DNA from: CAG-791 sp963650385
GTDB lineage: Bacteria > Bacillota > Clostridia > Lachnospirales > Lachnospiraceae
Reading direction: 5' to 3'
Length of the DNA stretch: 40,343 nucleotides
NCBI GenBank assembly: GCA_963650385.1
Contig: CAVJLL010000021.1
Coordinates: 1 to 40,343 of the forward strand
Position 1 is the first letter of the stretch. Each line of letters begins with the position of its first letter. This document shows positions 13,890-21,184 of the stretch, in pieces. The notes beneath the pieces were generated by a model. The model was not told the DNA's origin. It saw only the letters and a program-made list of their open reading frames with translations, and made no database searches. A program made the translations under genes and the position numbers.

Positions 13890-16292
13890 ATGAGTGATAT
13901 TAATCTCACGACCGCAGCTTCCTGCGAGGAAAAGGGACCGATTACCGATGAGCTTCTCACCAAAATGAATGCTTATTGGCGCGCTGCCAATTACCTCTCA
14001 GCCTGCCAGCTTTACCTTCTCGATAACCCGCTTCTGAAGAAGCCGCTTACCGCAGATATGGTTAAGAAGAAGATCGTAGGACACTGGGGAACGGTACCGG
14101 GACAGAACTTTGTTTTCGTACATCTGAATCGTGCCATTAAGCGCTATGATCTGGACCTGATTCTGCTGTCCGGCCCCGGACACGGCGGAAACTTCTATAT
14201 TGCAAACGACTACCTTGACGGCTCCTACAGCGAGATCTATCCGAACATTTCGGAGGATGAGGCTGGCCTTCAGAAGCTGTTCAAGCAGTTCTCTTTCCCG
14301 GGCGGCGTTCCGTCCCACTGCGCACCGGAGACTCCCGGCTCCATCAACGAGGGCGGTGAGCTTGGTTACTCCATTGCACACGGCTTCGGCGCTGTATTTG
14401 ACAACCCGGATCTGATTGCTGCTGTTACGGTTGGTGACGGCGAGGCCGAGACCGGCCCTCTGGCTACCTCCTGGCAGAGCAACAAGTTCCTGAATCCGGT
14501 AACCGACGGCGCGGTTCTTCCGATCCTGCACCTCAATGGCTACAAGATCGCGAACCCGACCATCTTCGCACGCATGTCCCATGAGGAGATCGTGAACTTC
14601 TTCCATGGCTGCGGCTGGGAGCCTTACTTCGTTGAGGGCGACGATCCGATGGAGATGCATCGCAAGATGGCTGAGGCCATGGATACCGTCATCGAGAAGA
14701 TCAAGGAGATCCAGAAGAACGCCCGTGAAAATAACGATACCACCCGTCCGGTATGGCCGATGATCGTGCTGCGCACACCGAAGGGCTGGACCGGCCCGAA
14801 GGTTGTAGACGGCAACCGCATCGAGGGCAACTACCTGGCACACCAGGTACCGATCATGATGGACAAGCCGGAGCACCTGCAGATGCTCTCTGACTGGCTG
14901 CACAGCTACAAGCCGGAGGAGCTCTTCACCGAGGACGGCAAGCTGATTCCGGAGCTGAAGGCTCTTGCACCGGTCGGCAATGCCCGCATCGGCGCGAATC
15001 CGCACGGCAACGGCGGCAAGCTCCTGCGTGACCTGCGCATGCCTGATTTCCGCGACTATGCATTCGACATCGGCGAGACCCACGGCTGCAAGGACGGCCA
15101 GGATATGACCGAGGTCGGCAAGTTCATCCGCGACGTATTCAAGCTGAACGAGGATTCCAAGAACTTCCGTATTTTCGGACCCGACGAGACCAACTCCAAC
15201 CGTCTGAATGCGGTATTTGAGGTAGAGAACAGAGACTGGAATGCTGAGCATCAGGATACCGATGACAATCTGTCTCCTTACGGCCGCGTTATGGATTCCA
15301 TGCTGTCCGAGCATATGTGCGAGGGCTGGCTGGAGGGATACCTTCTGACCGGACGTCACGGCTTCTTTGCTACCTATGAGTCCTTTGCCCGCATCATCGA
15401 TTCGATGGCTGCACAGCATGCAAAGTGGCTGAAGGTCTGCAACCAGCTGCCGTGGAGAGAGCAGATCGCTTCTCTGAACCTGATCATGTGCTCGACCGTA
15501 TGGCAGCAGGATCACAACGGCTTCACGCATCAGGATCCCGGATTCCTGGATCACATCGCCAACAAGAAGGCAGACGTTGTCCGCATGTACCTTCCGCCGG
15601 ATGCAAACTGCCTGCTGTCCACGATGGATCACTGCCTGCGTTCCAAGAACTATGTGAACGTCATCGTGGCATCCAAGCATCCCCGTCCGCAGTGGCTGTC
15701 CATGCCGGAGGCTGTTAAGCACTGCACACAGGGCATCGGCATCTGGGAGTGGGCTTCCAACGACCAGGGCCAGGAGCCGGATATCGTCTTCGCCTGCGCC
15801 GGTGAGACACCTACACTGGAGGCACTGGCTGCTGTCAGCATCCTGAACGAGGAGCTTCCGGACCTGAAGGTTCGCTTCATCAACGTCGTTGACCTGTTCA
15901 AGCTGCAGCCGTCCAACGAGCACCCGCACGGCCTGACCGATGAAGAGTACGATATGCTCTTCACCAAGGACAAGCCGGTTGTATTCAACTTCCATGGCTA
16001 TGCCGGCCTGATCCATGAGCTGACCTATCGCCGTCACAACAACCGTCTCATCCATGTACGCGGCTACAAGGAGGAGGGTACCATTACCACTCCGTTCGAT
16101 GTACGCGTACAGAACGATGTAGATCGTTTCCATCTGGTGCAGACTGCTCTGCAGAACCTGCCGCAGCTGGGCAACAAGGGCGCATACCTGTATCAGAAGA
16201 TGAGCAACAAGCTGGTAGAGCACAAGCAGTACATCCACGAGTACGGTCTGGATCTTCCGGAGGTTGCAGAGTGGAAGTGGAAGGATCGCTGA
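13890..16292 (+). CDS. xfp: Phosphoketolase (xylulose-5-phosphate/fructose-6-phosphate)
   Basis: This thiamine-diphosphate enzyme splits xylulose 5-phosphate (and often fructose 6-phosphate) with phosphate, giving acetyl phosphate. The 800-residue length is typical of the family. Visible family blocks are GHWGTVPGQNFVF (64-76), SGPGHGG (94-100), the ThDP/Mg motif GDGEAETG (182-189) and the FNFHGYAGLIHELTYRR block near residue 693. Codon use is the most biased in the window, suggesting high expression. It stands alone between a repeat-rich spacer and a strong terminator. With ptb-buk it implies mixed acetate/butyrate fermentation of pentoses. Whether fructose 6-phosphate is used cannot be read here. 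Confidence 0.97.
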   Translation: MSDINLTTAASCEEKGPITDELLTKMNAYWRAANYLSACQLYLLDNPLLKKPLTADMVKKKIVGHWGTVPGQNFVFVHLNRAIKRYDLDLILLSGPGHGGNFYIANDYLDGSYSEIYPNISEDEAGLQKLFKQFSFPGGVPSHCAPETPGSINEGGELGYSIAHGFGAVFDNPDLIAAVTVGDGEAETGPLATSWQSNKFLNPVTDGAVLPILHLNGYKIANPTIFARMSHEEIVNFFHGCGWEPYFVEGDDPMEMHRKMAEAMDTVIEKIKEIQKNARENNDTTRPVWPMIVLRTPKGWTGPKVVDGNRIEGNYLAHQVPIMMDKPEHLQMLSDWLHSYKPEELFTEDGKLIPELKALAPVGNARIGANPHGNGGKLLRDLRMPDFRDYAFDIGETHGCKDGQDMTEVGKFIRDVFKLNEDSKNFRIFGPDETNSNRLNAVFEVENRDWNAEHQDTDDNLSPYGRVMDSMLSEHMCEGWLEGYLLTGRHGFFATYESFARIIDSMAAQHAKWLKVCNQLPWREQIASLNLIMCSTVWQQDHNGFTHQDPGFLDHIANKKADVVRMYLPPDANCLLSTMDHCLRSKNYVNVIVASKHPRPQWLSMPEAVKHCTQGIGIWEWASNDQGQEPDIVFACAGETPTLEALAAVSILNEELPDLKVRFINVVDLFKLQPSNEHPHGLTDEEYDMLFTKDKPVVFNFHGYAGLIHELTYRRHNNRLIHVRGYKEEGTITTPFDVRVQNDVDRFHLVQTALQNLPQLGNKGAYLYQKMSNKLVEHKQYIHEYGLDLPEVAEWKWKDR

Positions 16293-16326
16293 TCTGACAC
16301 TGCCGAAAACGGAGTTATGCATTGGA

Positions 16327-16355
16327 GACCTGCCTCGCAAGAGGCAGGTCTTTTT
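16327..16355 (+). terminator. Rho-independent terminator after xfp
   Basis: GACCTGCCTC (16327-16336) and GAGGCAGGTC (16341-16350) form a perfect 10-bp stem with a GCAA tetraloop, followed by TTTTTG. Confidence 0.92.
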
Positions 16356-16372
16356 GTGCCGTGGCTGGCGTC

Positions 16373-16401
16373 TTCAGGTTTGAGGTCGAATGTGTTACAC
16401 T
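16373..16401 (+). promoter_or_regulatory. Possible nrdR promoter, upstream of the MITE insertion
   Basis: TTCAGG (16373-16378), 17 bases, TACACT (16396-16401). If correct, the MITE at 16422 lies entirely in the transcribed leader of nrdR. Confidence 0.35.
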
Positions 16402-16421
16402 CAACCCATGCTCAATTGCTC

Positions 16422-16574
16422 GTAACTATTCAGAGCCCATTCGCAAAATCGCTGCTGCGCAGCTTTCCTTTTGCTCATGTGGCGTTCTCGCCAAATAAAT
16501 TTGCAAAAATGGGCTCGTTAATGCAAACATTACTCGCACATTTTTGGCAAATTTGCTTGGCTCTGAATAGTTAC
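16422..16574. mobile_element. Family 1 MITE, intact copy C, with target-site duplication
   Basis: The element is 153 bases long with perfect 16-bp terminal inverted repeats GTAACTATTCAGAGCC (16422-16437) and GGCTCTGAATAGTTAC (16559-16574). It is flanked by the direct repeat AATTGCTC (16414-16421 and 16575-16582); the repeat extends to CAATTGCTCG if one terminal base on each side is shared. Termini starting GTAA and an 8-bp duplication are the published hallmarks of IS66-group transposition. Inside are hairpins such as GGCG/CGCC, and a longer arm pairing AAATTTGC..AAAATG (about 16497-16511) with CATTTTT..GCAAATTT (about 16539-16555). It encodes no plausible protein. It sits two bases before the nrdR ribosome binding site. 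Confidence 0.85.
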
Positions 16575-16600
16575 AATTGCTCGAAAGGAGACAGCTTGCC

Positions 16601-17083
16601 ATGCATTGCCCGTTTTGCGGAAAAGAAGATAATCGAGTCATTGATTCGCGGCCGGTAGAGGACAACAATTCCATCCGGAGGCGCCGCATCTGCGACGGCT
16701 GCGGCCGCAGGTTTACAACCTACGAGAAGGTGGAGACCATTCCGCTTGTCGTGATTAAAAAGGACAACAACCGGGAGCCCTATGACCGGTCTAAAATTGA
16801 GGGCGGCATTCTGCGCGCCTGCCACAAGCGTCCGGTGTCGGTGAACCAGATCAAGCACAGCGTGGACGAGATTGAGGCGGAGATCTTTGACCGGGAGGAG
16901 AAGGAAATCTCCAGCCGGGAGATCGGCGAGCTGGTGATGGAGCGGGTGCATGACCTGGATCCGGTGGCCTATGTCCGGTTTGCTTCGGTCTATCGTGAGT
17001 TTAAGGATGTGGAAACCTTTATGGACGAGCTGGAGAAGGTGCTGAAAAAGGAAAAAGGAAAAAAAGTGTCTGGCGCCAGATAA
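16601..17083 (+). CDS. nrdR: Transcriptional repressor NrdR
   Basis: NrdR is an ATP/dATP-sensing repressor of ribonucleotide reductase genes. The 160-residue protein has the N-terminal zinc ribbon with Cys3, Cys6, Cys31 and Cys34 and basic residues RRRR between the two pairs, then an ATP-cone (about residues 49-139). ATG 16601 has AAAGGAG (16584-16590) ten bases upstream. A poly-Lys C terminus is present. No NrdR box or ribonucleotide reductase gene is visible in the window. The immediate leader has been invaded by a MITE that leaves the ribosome binding site intact. Confidence 0.96.
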   Translation: MHCPFCGKEDNRVIDSRPVEDNNSIRRRRICDGCGRRFTTYEKVETIPLVVIKKDNNREPYDRSKIEGGILRACHKRPVSVNQIKHSVDEIEAEIFDREEKEISSREIGELVMERVHDLDPVAYVRFASVYREFKDVETFMDELEKVLKKEKGKKVSGAR

Positions 17084-17125
17084 TTCCGCCGCCGGGCACA
17101 TACCGGTTCACAGAAGGAAGAAAGC

Positions 17126-17623
17126 ATGGGAAGAGGCATTATTCCGGACCGCTGGGTGCAGTCAGCCTATACATTGGATTATCAGGCCCTGTATGCAGCC
17201 AGAGTCCGGGGCATTATTTTTGATATTGACAACACGCTGGTGTATCCGAATGCGCCGGCGGATGAGCGGGCAAAGGACCTGTTCCGGCGGCTGCGGAGCA
17301 TGGGCTTTGCGACCGTTATTTTATCCAACAATACGGGAAAGCGGGCCGGCACCTTCGCAGAGGCGGTGGGGAGCCGCGTGGTTACAAGAGCAATGAAGCC
17401 GCTTCCGTTCAAGTACAGGGAAGCCATGCGGGTCATGCAGACCGATGCGGCGTCGACGGTTTTCATCGGCGATCAGCTGTACACGGATATCTGGGGCGCC
17501 AATAATGCGGGAATCACATCCATTCTCACGGTTCCGCTGACGGACCGGGAGGAGTTCTGGATCCGGTGGAAGCGCGTGCTGGAGCGCAGGACACTGCAGA
17601 GAATGCAGCCGGAGGGCGGCTGA
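17126..17623 (+). CDS. yqeG: YqeG-family HAD phosphatase (subfamily IIIA)
   Basis: The 165-residue protein carries FDIDNTLVYP with the nucleophile Asp33 and Asp35, the motif II ILSNN near residue 65, and the late FIGDQLYTDIWGANNAG motif. These match the YqeG/phosphatidylglycerophosphatase-like HAD IIIA group, a small cytoplasmic phosphatase widespread in Bacillota. It lies 42 bases after nrdR and upstream of aroE; in Bacillus yqeG also neighbours aroE, which supports the assignment. GGAAG precedes ATG 17126. Substrate unknown. Confidence 0.88.
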   Translation: MGRGIIPDRWVQSAYTLDYQALYAARVRGIIFDIDNTLVYPNAPADERAKDLFRRLRSMGFATVILSNNTGKRAGTFAEAVGSRVVTRAMKPLPFKYREAMRVMQTDAASTVFIGDQLYTDIWGANNAGITSILTVPLTDREEFWIRWKRVLERRTLQRMQPEGG

Positions 17624-17741
17624 ATTTTGAAGCGCAAAGTGCGCGGCGATTCGGTATCTGCGTGGAACAAAGGGACGTTTGCGTGCAGCATTATTACAGT
17701 ACGGTACCGATTTATTGCAGACAAGGTACGGAAGGGGAAAC

Positions 17742-18674
17742 ATGGGACAGATTATTGACGGAAAGACAGTGGTGTACGGACTCATCGGCAATCCGGTGGC
17801 ACATTCGTTTTCACCGCTGATTCATAATACGCTGGCAGAGGGACTGCAGAAGAACCTGGTGTATACGACGTTCCCGGTGGAGGACGAGAACCGGGTGGGC
17901 GAAGCGGTGAAGGGAGCCTTTGCGCTGGGCATTCAGGGAATGAATGTGACGGTTCCGTATAAGAGCCGGGTGATCCCGTTCCTGTCAGAAATCGACCCGA
18001 TTGCAAAGGCGATCGGCGCGGTGAATACGCTGGTTCGGACACCGGACGGATACAAAGGATACAATACGGACTACCGCGGACTGCGCAAATCCCTGGAGGA
18101 GTCGAGAATGCTCCTGACAGGGATGCGGGTCATCCTGATCGGCTCCGGCGGAGCGGCCAGAGCGGTCGGCTTTATGTGCGGCGAGGCCGGTGTGTCGGAG
18201 CTCCTCATCCTGAACCGGACGCTGCCGAAGGCGCAGCTGTTTGCGGACGAGCTGCATGCACAGTTCCCCTCCATGCAGGTGCATGTCGGACTCTTGACCG
18301 ATGCAGTCAGCGAGACGAAACGCCTGAAGGAAGCAGAAAACAGCACAATTTCCGGAGAAGCTGGGGCAATGAAGACGCTCGCCATTCAGGGTACCAATGT
18401 CGGCATGTCGCCGGACATTGAGTCATCCCCGGTGGAGGATCCGGCGTTTTTTGACATGATCGATGCGGCCTATGACTGCGTGTATAACCCGGAGGAGACG
18501 AAGTTCCTGCGGCTTACGCGGGAGGCAGGAAAGCCCGCCCAGAACGGAATCGACATGCTCCTGTGGCAGGGAATCCTTGCCTTTGAATACTGGACAGGAA
18601 TTCATCCGGAGGATGCGCTGACCGAGGAGGTTCGGGCGAAGCTGCACGATTTTATCCGCGAGCAGAACCGGTAG
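17742..18674 (+). CDS. aroE: Shikimate dehydrogenase (NADP+)
   Basis: It reduces 3-dehydroshikimate to shikimate. The 310-residue protein shows the shikimate-binding NPVAHSFSPLIHN (residues 17-29, Ser22 and Ser24), NVTVPYK with Lys74, Asn95, YNTD with Asp110, the dinucleotide loop GSGGAAR (134-140) and the C-terminal NGIDMLLWQG. ATG 17742 with GAAGGGG upstream is preferred over an ATG 63 bases earlier without a ribosome binding site. A loop near residues 186-215 is slightly longer than in compact AroE proteins. aroQ follows 115 bases downstream, giving two consecutive pathway steps. Confidence 0.95.
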   Translation: MGQIIDGKTVVYGLIGNPVAHSFSPLIHNTLAEGLQKNLVYTTFPVEDENRVGEAVKGAFALGIQGMNVTVPYKSRVIPFLSEIDPIAKAIGAVNTLVRTPDGYKGYNTDYRGLRKSLEESRMLLTGMRVILIGSGGAARAVGFMCGEAGVSELLILNRTLPKAQLFADELHAQFPSMQVHVGLLTDAVSETKRLKEAENSTISGEAGAMKTLAIQGTNVGMSPDIESSPVEDPAFFDMIDAAYDCVYNPEETKFLRLTREAGKPAQNGIDMLLWQGILAFEYWTGIHPEDALTEEVRAKLHDFIREQNR

Positions 18675-18789
18675 CCATGGGAAATGTTCAAATGCCGGCC
18701 GGGTGACAGAACCGAGGGTGAGCAGGTGAATGTGTAAGCCTGGTCCAAATCTGCTGTGGCCTGCTCGGCAGGGGAGGAGAAAACAGAAA

Positions 18790-19251
18790 ATGAAGAAGAT
18801 ACTGATCATCAACGGACCCAATCTGAACTTCCTGGGGATCCGGGAGAAGACCATTTACGGAACACAGAACTACGACGCACTGCTGGGGATGCTGCAAAAA
18901 CATGCGGAGGAACTCGGCGTGGAGGCCGTGTGCTGGCAGTCCAACCATGAGGGAGCCATCATTGACCGGCTGCAGGAGGCCTATTATGACGAGGACCTCA
19001 TCGGCGTCGTCATCAATCCGGGAGCGTATACACACTACAGCTATGCCATCCACGATGCACTCCGCAGCGTGTTCGTTCCGAAGGTGGAGATTCACATCAG
19101 CGACATCAACGCCCGGGAGGAATTCCGCAAAACATCGGTCACCGCACCGGCCTGCGACCATCAGATTGTCGGGCACGGACTCGACGGATATCTGGAGGCA
19201 ATGGACTGGATCGTTTCGGCGCAGGCGGAAAAGGATCTTGAAAATGGCTGA
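18790..19251 (+). CDS. aroQ: Type II 3-dehydroquinate dehydratase
   Basis: It dehydrates 3-dehydroquinate to 3-dehydroshikimate, the substrate of the upstream AroE. The 153-residue protein has INGPNLNFLG (7-16), Tyr23, QSNHEG (50-55), INPGAYTHYSYAIHDAL (75-91), the catalytic EIHISDI with His102, and Arg113. All active-site residues of the type II fold are present. ATG 18790 follows GGGGAGGAG. The efp promoter appears to lie inside its 3' end. Confidence 0.96.
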   Translation: MKKILIINGPNLNFLGIREKTIYGTQNYDALLGMLQKHAEELGVEAVCWQSNHEGAIIDRLQEAYYDEDLIGVVINPGAYTHYSYAIHDALRSVFVPKVEIHISDINAREEFRKTSVTAPACDHQIVGHGLDGYLEAMDWIVSAQAEKDLENG

Positions 19252-19266
19252 CATTCAAGGTATCAT
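19238..19266 (+). promoter_or_regulatory. Probable efp promoter
   Basis: TTGAAA (19238-19243), exactly 17 bases, TATCAT (19261-19266). The -35 box lies in the last codons of aroQ. Confidence 0.55.
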
Positions 19267-19309
19267 TAGCGAGTAATTGTGACTTAATATTTCCAGGAGG
19301 ACTACCTAC

Positions 19310-19867
19310 ATGATCACAGCCAGTGACTTCAGAAACGGCGTTACCATCGAGAAGGATGGCAATGTATATGAGATTATCGAGTTCCAGCATGTAAAGCCCG
19401 GAAAAGGCGCAGCTTTCGTTAGAACCAAGCTTAAGGACATCATCAACGGCGGCGTGACGGAGACCACCTTCCGTCCTACCGAGAAATTCCCGCAGGTCCG
19501 CATCGACCGCAAGGATTTCCAGTATCTGTATAAGGACGGCGATATGTGGTCCTTCATGGATACCGAGACCTACGAGCAGATCAGCCTCGGCGCTGATGTG
19601 TGCGGCAATGACATGAAGTTCGTAAAAGAGAATGACATGATCAAGGTTGATTCCTACAACGGAAACGCATTTGCCATTGAGCCTCCGATGTTCGTTGAGC
19701 TTGAGATCACAGAGACAGAGCCCGGCTTCAAGGGCAACACCGCAACCGGAGCTACCAAGCCGGCAATCGTTGAGACCGGTGCTCAGGTTGCAGTGCCGCT
19801 TTTCTGCAACATTGGCGATAAGATTAAGATCGATACCAGAACCGGTGAGTATCTCTCCAGAGCATAA
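19310..19867 (+). CDS. efp: Elongation factor P
   Basis: EF-P relieves ribosome stalling at polyproline. The 185-residue protein has the three-domain length and the KPGKGAAF loop, with the residue to be modified being Lys32. No EpmA/EpmB or YmfI-type modification gene is in the window, so the type of modification is unknown. AGGAGG precedes ATG 19310 by about eight bases. A terminator follows. Confidence 0.97.
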   Translation: MITASDFRNGVTIEKDGNVYEIIEFQHVKPGKGAAFVRTKLKDIINGGVTETTFRPTEKFPQVRIDRKDFQYLYKDGDMWSFMDTETYEQISLGADVCGNDMKFVKENDMIKVDSYNGNAFAIEPPMFVELEITETEPGFKGNTATGATKPAIVETGAQVAVPLFCNIGDKIKIDTRTGEYLSRA

Positions 19868-19922
19868 GTATCGGCTGCAGTCCGGATCCCGGTGATCCGG
19901 CGGATGATCATGAGTGAAAAGG

Positions 19923-19957
19923 AAGGCAATGGAAACCGAAGGGTCTCCATTGCCTTT
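19923..19957 (+). terminator. Terminator after efp
   Basis: AAGGCAATGGA (19923-19933) pairs with TCCATTGCCTT (19946-19956), followed by TTTTG. AT-rich bases to the left could allow some function on the other strand. Confidence 0.8.
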
Positions 19958-20110
19958 TGTTGCTTTAAGCGGGGGTGAATGAAACAGGCCGGAGGCAGCG
20001 GATGACATGCGGAAAAGTCCCTGCAGGCCGGGGCACTATAGAGAAATGCTCCGGCAGCGGACATGGAATCTTCGATAAAAAGATCCCTGACGGGATCGGT
20101 ATGGAGGGGT

Positions 20111-20821
20111 ATGCATAATCAATCACACAATGGATCGGATCCGAGAGAAACAGGCCGGGGGAAGCTGCCGGAAATGACAGAGCGGCGCGGCTTTCTGGCG
20201 AGCAGGAGGACCTATGAAGCGGCCAAAGAGAGGCTGTGCCTTCATGTGCTGAATTATGAGCACTGGAGGCTGCATCTGAAGGACCTGGCGTATCTTCGCT
20301 GGGAGGATCTGGTCATTCTTTTTATTTACGAAGAACAGGAAGGAGAGCAGCTAAGAGAAACCCAGGAATCGGAAAAGGAACGGGTTGTGCTCAGTCAGGA
20401 GGACCTGACGGACTGGGGCGTGGACATCTATACCGTCTTCCGCAATGCGGCACTTGCCAGCTGCCGCATTCATCCGCCGGTTCTGAGTTCTCTTCGGGAG
20501 ATCCTGGATCTTCCGGAGGATTTTTTCGACGGGCCGAAGCTCTACACCATGAGCTGCCAAGAGTACCGGTACGGCGCTGCTGTTATTTTCTATCCCGGGG
20601 TTCTCGCAGCAGTTGCCGAAAGCTTCGGAGGGGATCTCTACATCATCCCCAGCTCCGTGCACGAGATCCTGTTCCTCCGAAAGGAGGAAATTCAGGATCC
20701 GTGGGAACTCAAGGAAATCATCTGCGGCGTCAACCGGGACGTCGTTCTGCCGGGAGAAGTCCTGTCCAATTCACTGTACCTGTTCCGCCGCCAGAGCGGT
20801 GAGCTGGAGCGAGTCGTGTAA
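20111..20821 (+). CDS. DUF5688-like protein of unknown function
   Basis: The protein resembles the DUF5688 group common in Lachnospiraceae: an opening TYEAAKERL and Leu/Asn-rich block, a LRWEDLVILF segment, and a C-terminal half with YGAAVIFYPGVLAAVAE and DLYIIPSSVHEILFL followed by LKEIICGVNRD. No catalytic motif or membrane segment is seen. The family is often present in many paralogues and its role is unknown. The start is uncertain: ATG 20111 has GGAGGGG close upstream, ATG 20063 has no ribosome binding site, and ATG 20174 has GGGGGAAG nine bases upstream. The recognisable domain begins after 20174 in every case. Confidence 0.7.
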   Translation: MHNQSHNGSDPRETGRGKLPEMTERRGFLASRRTYEAAKERLCLHVLNYEHWRLHLKDLAYLRWEDLVILFIYEEQEGEQLRETQESEKERVVLSQEDLTDWGVDIYTVFRNAALASCRIHPPVLSSLREILDLPEDFFDGPKLYTMSCQEYRYGAAVIFYPGVLAAVAESFGGDLYIIPSSVHEILFLRKEEIQDPWELKEIICGVNRDVVLPGEVLSNSLYLFRRQSGELERVV

Positions 20822-20831
20822 TCCAGTCCAA

Positions 20832-20864
20832 GCGACAGGGTGGCGGAGAATGTCCGGTCCAGGG
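20832..20864 (-). repeat. Family 2 repeat, half copy next to the thrS promoter
   Basis: GCGACAGGG..GGCGGAGAATGTCCGGTCCAGG is the reverse complement of the family 2 half at 36701-36735, with a few mismatches. It ends one base before the thrS -35 box. Confidence 0.55.
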
Positions 20865-20865
20865 C

Positions 20866-20894
20866 TTTACAATTCCGGCGGTCAAGGGTATGAT
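20866..20894 (+). promoter_or_regulatory. thrS promoter
   Basis: TTTACA (20866-20871), 17 bases, TATGAT (20889-20894). Transcription from about 20901 would begin at the base of T-box stem I. Confidence 0.65.
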
Positions 20895-20900
20895 GCACAC

Positions 20901-21165
20901 TGAAAGCGTTGAAGAGACCAGTAGGATTGCACGATCGCCTTCAGAGAGACATTCTTCCGGACTGCCGGCATGAGATGCGGACAGACGGAATGCTGTGAGA
21001 ATGCCGGCGGGACGCAGTTTGAAGACCAGCTCCGAGCGGCCCCAATCCGGCCCGGCGATTCCGTTATCATCAGCAATGAAGTGAGAAAACAGGGTGGAAC
21101 CGCGTATCTGTGCAGAGAAACCATACGCCCCTGATGCTGCTGCGAGCAGCGTCAGGGGCTTTTTT
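20901..21165 (+). promoter_or_regulatory. T-box leader of thrS
   Basis: The leader has the core T-box sequence AGGGTGGAACCGCG (21091-21104), which pairs with an uncharged tRNA acceptor end. An AGTAG stem I element lies near 20920. A probable threonine specifier codon ACC lies at 21025-21027, just after a GAAG loop sequence. The terminator GCCCCTGA..GCTGC / GCAGC.GTCAGGGGC plus TTTTTT spans 21127-21165. Low charged tRNA-Thr would favour the antiterminator and thrS expression. The specifier is inferred from its position and from the gene it controls. Confidence 0.92.
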
Positions 21166-21184
21166 GCGGAAAGGAGTAAAGACA

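Noticed and set aside
13998..16340. Long antisense open frame opposite phosphoketolase
   Set aside because: It is a shadow of the strongly biased xfp codons; Leu/Val/Arg-rich with no recognisable domain.
16422..16574. Reading the 153-bp element as a Rho-independent terminator or attenuator of nrdR
   Set aside because: The terminal repeats are followed by no T run, and the flanking duplication points to transposition.
16317..16658. Open frame crossing the xfp terminator and MITE
   Set aside because: It contains a perfect terminator and the MITE ends, so it cannot be an expressed gene.
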